The notes under the pieces were generated by a model. The model saw only the letters and a program-made list of their open reading frames with translations, ran no database searches and was not told the origin of the DNA. Of a stretch of 64,000 nt of DNA, positions 8,473-16,700 are shown piece by piece. This DNA is from Rubrobacter aplysinae (GTDB lineage Bacteria; Actinomycetota; Rubrobacteria; Rubrobacterales; Rubrobacteraceae). The stretch is taken from assembly GCF_001029505.1 (NCBI RefSeq), contig NZ_LEKH01000002.1, forward strand, positions 186,001 to 250,000. Reading direction: 5' to 3'. Position 1 is the stretch's first letter, and each line of letters starts with the position of its first letter. A program made the position numbers and the translations under genes.

Positions 8473-9507
8473 CTAGTCTTTTCTAGAAACGTACACGCGG
8501 CGCTGGAAACCTACTCTTTCGGAGTCGAAGCCGTCTAGCTGGAACCCGTTCTCTTCCAGCAGCCCCTCGAAGAAGTCTTTATTGTAGCGGACGCAGTGTA
8601 GCGGCCCGCTCCAGTCTTTGCCTTTGTAGTCCTCCGGGTTCTCGGTAACGTCCGGGACGCCCTCCTCCAGGAAAGCCGTGAGGAATACGCGACCTCCGGG
8701 TTGGAGTATTCTCTGAAACTCCTTCAGGTATGCTCTTACATCTTCCGTGAGCATGTGACTAAACACCGAGTAAACACAGATGATGTCGAACTCGCCGTCC
8801 TTGAAAGGGAGTTCAAACTTTTCGTCTATCGCCTCACCCTGTGGATTATAGCGAGTATTCTCGGCATTTACGTGGAGGAACTGGAAGTTCGGGCTGCGAG
8901 TGGTTACATAGTGCTGGCCCCAACGGATTGACCTTTCGCTGACGTCCATGCCGCGATACTCCCGGATCTCACCGACATTCTCGAGTATCCCTATTGCGAG
9001 CCTTCCAGGTCCCGATCCGACATCAAGCAGCGCACTCTCTGCTGTCAGGCCGAGATTCCGCACCAGATGATCCGCCTCCTTCTTGGCAGAAGAGAGGTAG
9101 AACTCGTCTTCTTGGAGGTTCTTGCCGCAGGGCCGGATGTTTTTGGGCGGTAGTGCGATACCGTTGTACAGTATCCTGCCAGGTTGGCCGGGGGCCTTTT
9201 TTGAGCCTGCAGTGTTCTCCTTGCCAGACTTTTCCTTACCAGAGGTCTTCAGTTGCTCTATGCGCTGATCCCGCTGCTTCAGTTGCTCCTTGAGGCGTTG
9301 GAGACGTTGATCCCGCTCTGCGACCTGCTGTTTGAGTCGCTGGAGCCTCTGGTCCCGCTCTGCAATCTGCTGTTTGAGAGTTTGGTTGTGCAAAAGGGTA
9401 TCATCCGGGTTTCGTACCTCGCCGCGAGTAATACCAGTTCGCAGACTCAGAAATGCTTTTAATCCGCGGGCTATGTTGAATATCGTGTGGGTATCGTAAG
9501 TAGGCAT
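8473..9507 (-). CDS. class I SAM-dependent methyltransferase with shared N-terminal module and repeated coiled coil
   Basis: A 344-residue predicted methyltransferase. Residues 1-29 (MPTYDTHTIFNIARGLKAF to GITRG) match the N-terminal module of the neighbouring sulfotransferases. Residues 44-85 are three nearly identical 14-residue coiled-coil units (LKQQIAERDQRLQR type), followed by a lysine/glycine-rich hinge. The SAM loop LLDVGSGPGRLA starts near 160, with motif II MDVSE and a motif IV-like FDIICVYSVF. It is convergent with the sulfotransferase at 7220. It probably modifies the same glycan; the exact acceptor cannot be read from sequence. Confidence 0.84.
   Translation of the reverse strand: MPTYDTHTIFNIARGLKAFLSLRTGITRGEVRNPDDTLLHNQTLKQQIAERDQRLQRLKQQVAERDQRLQRLKEQLKQRDQRIEQLKTSGKEKSGKENTAGSKKAPGQPGRILYNGIALPPKNIRPCGKNLQEDEFYLSSAKKEADHLVRNLGLTAESALLDVGSGPGRLAIGILENVGEIREYRGMDVSERSIRWGQHYVTTRSPNFQFLHVNAENTRYNPQGEAIDEKFELPFKDGEFDIICVYSVFSHMLTEDVRAYLKEFQRILQPGGRVFLTAFLEEGVPDVTENPEDYKGKDWSGPLHCVRYNKDFFEGLLEENGFQLDGFDSERVGFQRRVYVSRKD
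9253..9378 (-). repeat. three tandem 42-bp units encoding a coiled coil
   Basis: Units 9337-9378, 9295-9336 and 9253-9294 each encode 14 residues: LKQQIAERDQRLQR, LKQQVAERDQRLQR and LKEQLKQRDQRIEQ. Two heptads per unit means copies can be gained or lost without breaking the coiled-coil register, so the rod length can vary in whole steps. Confidence 0.9.
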
Positions 9508-9589
9508 TCCGCAATCCTAGCATTATGGTTCGTAACGGTACACCAAGGCTAAGGGGAACCATAAAAGACCGAGCCAATCGGTTTTGCGC

Positions 9590-10423
9590 TCACTTGCGTG
9601 GCCCGGATCTCCCGAGATACTCGATAAGCGCCTCGTGCCAGTGGCGAAGTTCTGGGCTGCCGAGGGAAGAGAGTAGTCCGTTAGCGGGTCTCGGAGCAGG
9701 TAGCGGGTACTCCGATCCAGGTACGGGCTCTACCTCGACCTCGATGCCCGAGAGGTGGAAGATTTCCTGAGCGAACTCATACCAAGAGCATGATCCTGCG
9801 TTCGTTACGTGGTACGTACCATACAGTCCGCCCTCTATTACTTCCGCTATACCTTCGCCCAGGTCCCTGGCGTAGGTCGGTGCGATAAACTCATCGTCTT
9901 TAACCTTCAGAGAGTCACGCTCCGCGCCGACACGGAGCATGGTCCTCACAAAATTACGCCCCTCACCGTAGACCCCGGCGGAGCGCACGACGTACCAACG
10001 GTTCGATAGGGTCTTTACGTACTCCTCTCCGGCAAGCTTCGTACGTCCGTACACGCTTATCGGGTTTGGTAGATCGCCTGGACTATAGGGGTGTTCGGAG
10101 AGTCCGTCGAATACGTAGTTCGTACTAACATGGAGGATTTCGCAGCCCAGTCGCTCACCATATTGAGCCAGATTGCGAGGTCCCAGAGCGTTGATCCAGT
10201 ATGCAGTTTCTGTCTCGGTTTCGCAGCCGTCTACATCTGTATAGGCTGCGGCGTTGACTATTAGATCTGGTTGTTGTTCGTATAAGACTCGCTCGACGGC
10301 CATAGCGTTGGCTACGTCGAGTCCTCCGTGATCCAGCGCGATTACCTCATGCCCTCTTTGGGAAAGCTGCTCCCCCAACTCGCTGCCAAGCTGTCCTCCA
10401 GAGCCTGCAATTAGCACTCTCAT
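9590..10423 (-). CDS. rfbD: dTDP-4-dehydrorhamnose reductase
   Basis: Last step of dTDP-L-rhamnose synthesis: NAD(P)H-dependent reduction of dTDP-4-dehydro-L-rhamnose. It is an extended SDR protein of normal length (277 residues). The N-terminal nucleotide loop reads LIAGSGGQLGSELG, with NAAAYTDVDGCE and the catalytic region STNYVFDG followed by YGRTKLAGE. ATG 10423 has GAGGGAG 5 bases upstream. It stands apart from rfbC/rfbA (19797-21265) by about 9 kb, and rfbB is absent from the window. The surrounding glycosyltransferases suggest rhamnose goes into the surface glycan. Confidence 0.92.
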   Translation of the reverse strand: MRVLIAGSGGQLGSELGEQLSQRGHEVIALDHGGLDVANAMAVERVLYEQQPDLIVNAAAYTDVDGCETETETAYWINALGPRNLAQYGERLGCEILHVSTNYVFDGLSEHPYSPGDLPNPISVYGRTKLAGEEYVKTLSNRWYVVRSAGVYGEGRNFVRTMLRVGAERDSLKVKDDEFIAPTYARDLGEGIAEVIEGGLYGTYHVTNAGSCSWYEFAQEIFHLSGIEVEVEPVPGSEYPLPAPRPANGLLSSLGSPELRHWHEALIEYLGRSGPRK

Positions 10424-10719
10424 GGAACTCCCTCTACTAGATCATCAGTCAGGCAAGGTTACCGGAAGACTACGACGGCTGATGCGATGACCCCTCATTG
10501 AATGAACTGATACCCGGATAGCCAGTACATAAAGCGCCAGGGCTATCGTCCTGGAGCCCAGAGGGAGACAATCTCTACGAGTCTTCAAAAGTAGAACGCA
10601 GTCCAGACGAGACACGAGGCCCTCCATAAGTCGTGGTGCTTTATACGGCCTCTGTGCCCCGTCCTGTTCTTTAAGACTGCTCTATCGGGCGATCTGACTT
10701 TGAGTTACTTGATCAAAAG
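10424..10719. other. intergenic region, no supported gene
   Basis: A 60-codon minus-strand frame at 10445-10627 has no recognisable domain and an unlikely composition, so I do not call it. The region should contain the rfbD promoter and the 3' end signals of the RTX-type gene, but no clear terminator is seen. Confidence 0.4.
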
Positions 10720-12279
10720 CTACGGGCAGTTTGTGGTTCCATCTCTGGGGTCCGCCACGCAATCGTCCCGTCCGGCTCCGCCGTTTATGAAGTCGTTACC
10801 TCGTACTCCGTCCTTGCTTCTCAGGTAATCGCTACCTCCTTTACCAATGTGACGGTCGCTGCCAGCTCTACCGGCAAGGTTGTCGTTGTCGGCCCCGCCT
10901 ACAAGCCGGTCGTCGCCGGAGCCACCCCGGAGGACATCCTCTCCTTGACGCCCATAGAGCACGTCATCTCCTACACTCCCCAGGAGTTTGTCGCCGCCGG
11001 TGCCGCCGCCAAGATTGTCTGTACCAGCGCCGCCGAAGAGCCGATCAGCTCCTGCACCGCCCCTTAGAGTGTCGTTACCATCCTGACCATAAAGGTCATC
11101 ATCACCTTCTTGCCCAAAGATCCTGTCCCTATCGCTCCCACCACCGAGGTTGTCGTTGCCGAGACCGCCGACCACTCGATCTTCGCCTTCTTTACCCCGA
11201 AGGAGGTCGTTACCATCCTGACCGTATACCAGGTCGTCTCCATCCTGACCGACGACCTTGTCGTCTCCGTCGCCACCGCCGAGGTTGTCATCGCCGGTGC
11301 CGCCATCAAGCCGGTCTTCACCCGCATTGCCCCGGAGAGTGTCGTTACCGAAGCTACCCCTGATGGTGTCGTCTCCGCCAAGGCCCTTTATCCGGTCGAC
11401 GCCTTCAAGACCACAGATCACGTCGTCGCCAGTGGTTCCCTGGAGCCTCTCATCATATGGAGTCCCGACTACCGTACAGTCGGGCGCGGCCACCAGGACT
11501 TCGTCGGATCGGTTCTTGTCCTGTGACTGGGGAGGTCCCGAGCCACCTCCGGCACCAACCACGGCGTTTGCCTCTATCGAGGCGCCGACCGCATTCTCGA
11601 CGTTGGTGCCACTTCCGAAGGTAACCCTCACGCGCGTGGGGTCGCCCGTTAGTATGTTCGCGCTACTCACGTTGCTGCTCTCGGTGCTGTCCGCAAAGTA
11701 AATGTTGAAGCCGCTGGTGTCGCCTATCTCGGTGATCTCCTCGTCGAACTCGTAGACCAGGAAGTTACCGACCTCGTTACCCCGGACGACCTGGACCAGA
11801 TCCGGCTTGCCACTGTTTCCCTGATTGCTAATGTCCGCCGACTCAAGAGGGTTTACTTTGCCGTCCTGCGAGCTAGCAAGCTGTACCGTACCCGGATCGA
11901 CGTAGCCGCGGGCGAGCTTGCTGGGGTCTACCTTGCTAGACTCACTCGACTTGTCCGTAAAAGCGATGGTAATCGTCTCAGTGCCGTCCCCGGCCAACGG
12001 CTCTCCGATACCGTCGAGCTCCTGATTCTGGAACTCAGAGGCGTCTATAGGGACTAGTTGGAAGTTTCCGGGTCCGCCCTGTAAGTCGGCGGGCTGATCA
12101 AAGGTAAAGTCTACAGCAGTGTCGGTAAACCCGTCTCCGTTTACGTCCCCGACGGTGCGGAAGTTGTCTACTTTCAAAAGATCCGGGGCGGTAGTAGGTC
12201 CATTCTGTGCCAGAGCCGGAGTTGCAGCTAGTAAGGTCGTTGCGAATAAAGCCAACGTCACTAATGTCAACTTTCCCAA
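10720..12279 (-). CDS. secreted RTX-type calcium-binding repeat protein
   Basis: A 519-residue exported protein. TTG 12279 (GGAGG 7 bases upstream) gives MGKLTLVTLALFATTLLAA and a cleavage site after PALA, a typical Sec signal peptide; an earlier start at 12321 would place the ribosome site inside the gene. Residues about 26-260 are two beta-rich, acidic regions of no recognised family (one begins NFRTVGDVNGDGFTD, with an EF-like acidic loop). Residues about 276-506 are GGxGxDxLxG-type nonapeptides that bind calcium in a beta-roll, arranged in 45-residue super-units. A cysteine pair lies at the C-terminus (DDCVADPRDGTTNC). With a Sec signal and no type I secretion tail evident, it is better read as a surface or matrix protein than a toxin. 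Confidence 0.85.
   Translation of the reverse strand: MGKLTLVTLALFATTLLAATPALAQNGPTTAPDLLKVDNFRTVGDVNGDGFTDTAVDFTFDQPADLQGGPGNFQLVPIDASEFQNQELDGIGEPLAGDGTETITIAFTDKSSESSKVDPSKLARGYVDPGTVQLASSQDGKVNPLESADISNQGNSGKPDLVQVVRGNEVGNFLVYEFDEEITEIGDTSGFNIYFADSTESSNVSSANILTGDPTRVRVTFGSGTNVENAVGASIEANAVVGAGGGSGPPQSQDKNRSDEVLVAAPDCTVVGTPYDERLQGTTGDDVICGLEGVDRIKGLGGDDTIRGSFGNDTLRGNAGEDRLDGGTGDDNLGGGDGDDKVVGQDGDDLVYGQDGNDLLRGKEGEDRVVGGLGNDNLGGGSDRDRIFGQEGDDDLYGQDGNDTLRGGAGADRLFGGAGTDNLGGGTGGDKLLGSVGDDVLYGRQGEDVLRGGSGDDRLVGGADNDNLAGRAGSDRHIGKGGSDYLRSKDGVRGNDFINGGAGRDDCVADPRDGTTNCP
10825..11337 (-). repeat. 135-bp higher-order repeats in the RTX region
   Basis: Three complete 135-bp units (11203-11337, 11068-11202, 10933-11067) and a partial fourth to about 10825. 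Each encodes five nonapeptides in fixed order, opening LRGxxGxDR, then xxGGxGxDN, LGGGxxxDx, xxGQxGDDx and xYGQDGND (the last unit diverges). The order within units shows duplication of whole 45-residue blocks, not of single nonapeptides. Confidence 0.88.
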
Positions 12280-12554
12280 CTTCAAACCTCCTGTTATACG
12301 GGGAACATCTACTTCCAGCAATTCGGAAGCCGGGCAGTCTTAAACTTATAATTTCGACTCGACTTAACAGGCTAGCCAGAGCAACACATCTTGCTAGTTC
12401 CAGTAAAGAGAGTACCATCAAATGACATATCCAAAACCACGCTAGATGTATGGTCTATGAGCGCGGCATTATCATGGGATCACGTAGAATCTGAGGTATG
12501 GAGCAGATCGGGCCTTCGTCTACTCGTGCGAGCCGTGCTACGGGCTGATCCGGA

Positions 12555-13520
12555 TTACCCTCTTGGCTTGTAACCAAGCTCCCGCATAAGCAAACCGGCC
12601 GCTGCCTCTACAAGCTCTACTTGCTCTTCTGTAAGATCTTCCTCCCAGCCGCCAGCTATACCTTTGCGGTGGAACTTTCCCGTACCTTTCTGATCCTCGC
12701 GCAATGCTTCCCAAGAGGTTGCCTGTATCGCCGCCCGCCTTTCACTCTCGTCATTCGGCAACTTCAGCGTCTCCTGCACGAACGCTAGAGACTCTTCGGG
12801 GCGCTCTCGAAGTCTCTCGTAGCTCATCGTTACCTTGGGACCCGGATGTGCCTGGTATGCTTCCTTCGCCGCCGAGATACTGTGAACCCAGCTCTCTGCC
12901 AGTGTTTTGGGATTCGCGCTCTCTGACCATTCAAACCTTTCGTATGGATACCAACTACCCGGCGCTGCGGCGTCCATAAGAGAGGCCACCACATCCCGCG
13001 GGTCACGGTAGAGGAAGATCGCCCGGCTCTCGGTGAAAGCTTCAAGCAAGAGCGATGCGCCGTCTCCGGCATTCGGCTCTTTTGCTATGAGGTAGTCTTC
13101 TGTATCTATCTCTGGCAGGTGAGTGGAGGTCACCTCTAAGAGCATACGCCTGTAGTGAGAGAGCCAGATATCCTTGTGTGAGTCTCCGAGAACGAACCGC
13201 TCGTTCGTCAAATATCCCTGATTCACGATGCTGGAACGCAGTCCGAGCACTCTTCCAAGCAAGGGCTCGCGCCACAGATGTCTCCCTTTAGGGTGAGAGA
13301 GCATTCTCCCGAGCCACGTGCTGCCCGTCCTCGGAGCTCCTAGAATCCACACTATCTTCCCTGGGTCCACACGTTCCGTGCCCTCTAGCCTGCGGATATG
13401 AGAATCGCGCTGCTGTAGGCTGACTCGTAGTGATTCGAGTTCCTGATCGAGTTCTCGGGCGCGGCACGCAGAACTGATCCTGAACTTTGCCTCTTCGAGA
13501 GCGTTCTTGAGCATCCTCAT
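12555..13520 (-). CDS. sulfotransferase with N-terminal coiled coil
   Basis: A 321-residue predicted PAPS-dependent sulfotransferase. Residues 1-47 are a charged helix, but without the MPxFE module of the genes at 4050-9507. The PAPS loop GAPRTGSTWLGRML is at 61-74 and the 3'-phosphate motif IFLYRDPRDVVASL follows near residue 170. The C-terminus has GKFHRKGIAGGWEEDLT, very like the sequence in the 5991-7040 enzyme, so the catalytic domains are paralogous. The start, ATG 13520 or the second ATG at 13514, lacks a strong ribosome site. Glycan sulfation is inferred from context. Confidence 0.84.
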   Translation of the reverse strand: MRMLKNALEEAKFRISSACRARELDQELESLRVSLQQRDSHIRRLEGTERVDPGKIVWILGAPRTGSTWLGRMLSHPKGRHLWREPLLGRVLGLRSSIVNQGYLTNERFVLGDSHKDIWLSHYRRMLLEVTSTHLPEIDTEDYLIAKEPNAGDGASLLLEAFTESRAIFLYRDPRDVVASLMDAAAPGSWYPYERFEWSESANPKTLAESWVHSISAAKEAYQAHPGPKVTMSYERLRERPEESLAFVQETLKLPNDESERRAAIQATSWEALREDQKGTGKFHRKGIAGGWEEDLTEEQVELVEAAAGLLMRELGYKPRG

Positions 13521-13654
13521 GCGTGCAGTGTAACGGAGCCCAGAAAGAGTATCTGAACGCTAAAGCATGTAGCGAGACAGCCTAATTGTAGATTAGGAGA
13601 AAACTCTAGGTAGCCCGAATCTTTGTGTGGCTGCAAAGTATTAGGTTAGAGTAA

Positions 13655-13681
13655 TGAGCTATGCGCGGCGCGCATAGCTCA
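13655..13681. promoter_or_regulatory. perfect 12-bp inverted repeat
   Basis: TGAGCTATGCGC and its exact complement flank a GGC loop. It lies in the divergent gap between the sulfotransferase and the giant glycosyltransferase. No T-run follows on either strand, so a protein-binding site or mRNA leader hairpin is more likely than a rho-independent terminator. Confidence 0.55.
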
Positions 13682-13757
13682 CCTAAACTGGTTTCGGATT
13701 ACGCGGTTGCGGTGTACTAGCGTCTGGATATCAAAGTGCCGAGAATGAGGTAGGGAT

Positions 13758-16700
13758 ATGTTGCAGTTCTGGGAAACGGTGATCGAACCCGCTCTTGAGG
13801 CTCTGGAGCCAGCCTCAGTGGTGGAGATTGGCTCGGACTACGGAGAGAACACCCGGAATATACTGGAATTTTGTCGACGGACCGGGGCGAGTCTTCATAC
13901 CATCGACCCATTTCCGAAATACGATGTCTCGGCCTGGCAGGAAGAATATGGGGACTCCTTTAGACCTTATCTCTCGCTGAGCCTCAATGCGCTACCCCAG
14001 ATAGACAAGATGGATGTCGTGCTCATAGACGGCGACCACAACTGGTATACGGTCTTTAACGAGCTGAAACTGATCGAGAAACGGTGCGCGGAGCTCTCCA
14101 GCCCTTTTCCACTAGTGATGCTACACGACATCGGCTGGCCCTACGGGCGTCGGGACCTCTACTATGACCCGGACAACATACCAGGTGCGTATCAGAAGCC
14201 TTACAAGAAAAAGGGTCTGAGCCCGGATTCGCGAGAGCTGCTCGAAGAAGGTGGCCTAAATCCGCACCTGTACCACGCAATCTATGAAAACGCCCTCCAG
14301 AACGGCGTTTTATCAGCATTAGAAGATTTTCTGGAAGATACGAATTTACAACTGGATCTCATCAAGATTCCTGGTCTCTATGGTCTGGGCATACTCACGT
14401 CGCTAGAAACCGAGCAGCAAAACGAGAGACTCAGAGAGCACCTGGAGAATTTGCGTTTAGCCGCTCCCGCCGCACGCCACCTAGAGGCTCTCGAGAAGTA
14501 TCGGATAGAGTCGCTGATCCATAGCCAAGAAGCCGAAACCAGGGCTAGAGAGATTAAAAAACAGCGCGAGGAGCTAAACCGGCGAGTCTCCAAATACGAG
14601 CAAGACTTCGAGGAGCTACAGCAGTCGCTGCAACATCAGAAGGAGCTCCTAGAATCCGAAAAGGCAAGGGCCGAGCAGGAACTTCGGGATGTGAGAGAAA
14701 CAGCGGCACAGCAATTAGCGCACCGCGACGAGTCGGTGGAGCAGCTAAAAGGCTGGATGGACTCTGTAAATGAGCTGATTCCGGCATTGCTCGGTTCCAG
14801 ACAATGGCGGGCCGGACGCCTGCTACACGAAGCGTATCGCAGAGTACGCCGTAAGCCCAGAGTCCCTACGGCCGCCACCCACCTGATCAGCACGCTGCAA
14901 CAGTACCGCTCCTGGAAAGGTGGTTCGTCCGCAAAGCCGGTAGAGATCCCGGAGAGCTCTCTGGAGACCAGAGCCCGGCACCTGATGGAGATCGCAGAGT
15001 CGAACAGGAGCATTCCGGGGACCCTGCGCTCTCTCCCAGGTAAGACCGTAGCCTCCGGCAAGCGCCGGGCGCGTCAGGAGTATAGAAGGCTAAAGCCCCG
15101 GATAGAAGAAGCTACGCTTGCAGAGAGGATACGCGAGAGGCTGGGACCGGCTCCCGGGCTGGCGAGCTGGCCCTTCGTGTCTGTGATTATCCTGAACCGG
15201 AATGGAAGCTCGTACCTGGAGAAGCTATTTTCTGGCCTCAAAGACAAGACGGACTACCCGGATTCGAGCCTTGAGGTCCTGGTTGTGGATAACGCTTCCA
15301 CCGACGGCTCGGTCGAGTTCGTCAAGTCCTTCGAGACTCCGTTCGCCGTGCGGGTGATCCAGAACTCCGAGAACGTCTCTTTCTCAGAAGGCAACAATCA
15401 GGGGGCGGAGATCGCATCCGGCAGTCTGCTCCTCTTCGCAAACAACGACATAGAGCCTTTCGAGCCGGGCTGGCTAAAGGAGATGGTGGCCCTGCAAACG
15501 AGGCAGGAGGCCGCGGCGGTGGGAGCCCGGCTCCTGTACCGGGGCGCCACCGAGCACGAAGTGTCCAGCGGCTACGCCGTGCAGCACCGGGGCGTGGGCT
15601 TCAGGAGAGAGGCCGGGGAGGAGTGGCACCGCAACCAAGGTATGGGCGAGGATGCCCTGGACGAGCGTCTGGGCGTGGACGAAGAGCGCCCGGCGGTCAC
15701 GGCCGCCTGCATGCTGGTAGAGCGTGGCGCGTTCGAGGGTGTCGGGGGCTTTACTGGAGGCTACCGTTACGGCAGCGAGGACGTGGACCTGTGCCTGAAG
15801 ATGCTGTCCGGGGGCCACGGCGTGATCTCCAGCGGCAGGGCCGTGCTCTTTCACGACGAGTCGCCCTCTCAGAAGGCGGCGGGCCGGGAGTTCATGCGGA
15901 TCAACCGCACCGGCAACCGGAAGATGTTCTGGGAACGCTGGGGGCCCGAGCTACACCGGAGATGCCGTCTGGACAGGCTCTCCGGCAGAGGCTTCTGGAG
16001 CGCGGAGGGTACGCCGCACGTGGCCCTGACGGTCACCAGCAAGGACCAGAGAGACGGCTACGGCGACTGGCACACCGCACACGAGATGGGCGGAGCCCTG
16101 GAAGAACTCGGCTGGCGGGTATCCTACGTGGAGCGCAAGGGCGAGCGGTGGTACTCTCTGCCGGACGACCTCGACTACCTGATGGTGCTTATAGACCTGT
16201 ACGACATCTCCCGGGTACCGGAGGGCGTGACGACGATAGCCTGGATCCGGAACTGGACCGAGCGCTGGCTCTCCCATCCCTGGTTCGAGCAGTACGACGT
16301 GGTGCTCGCATCCTCCGGCATCTCCAGGGACATGATCGAGGAACAGAGCGCGAAGAAGGTTGACGCCCTCTTCCCCATAGCCACCAACCCGAACCGCTTC
16401 ACGCCTGCCGCCCCGGAGCCGTCTTACGAGGCGGATTACGTTTTCACGGGCAACTTCTGGGGCGAGCTGCGGGGCATGGTAGACGCCGTGGAGGTCAGAG
16501 AGGGCGAGGCGTTCAAGATCTACGGCAAGGGCTGGGAGAACGTCCCGCAGGTCTCCCGCTACGCGGGGGGTACGCTCCCCTACGACGAGATGCCGAAGGT
16601 CTACTCCTCCTCGAAGCTCGTCATAGACGACACGGCCTCCCCCACGCTGCCGTACGGGGCCGTAAACTCCAGGGTCTTCGACGCCCTGGCCACGGGCACG

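Noticed and set aside
9253-9378. 42-bp repeats considered as CRISPR or a variable-number locus outside genes
   Set aside because: They lie inside the methyltransferase frame and encode a coiled coil.
10445-10627. 60-codon minus-strand frame
   Set aside because: No domain, no good ribosome site and unusual composition; probably chance.
10825-11337. Regular repeats considered as a CRISPR array
   Set aside because: The 135-bp units encode RTX nonapeptides in frame and there are no spacers.
10720-12279. RTX protein as a pore-forming toxin
   Set aside because: No pore-forming hydrophobic domain, no acyltransferase or type I secretion genes nearby, and it has a Sec signal peptide.
12391-12573. 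60-codon + strand frame between the RTX gene and a sulfotransferase
   Set aside because: Overlaps a well-supported gene end and shows no coding signal.
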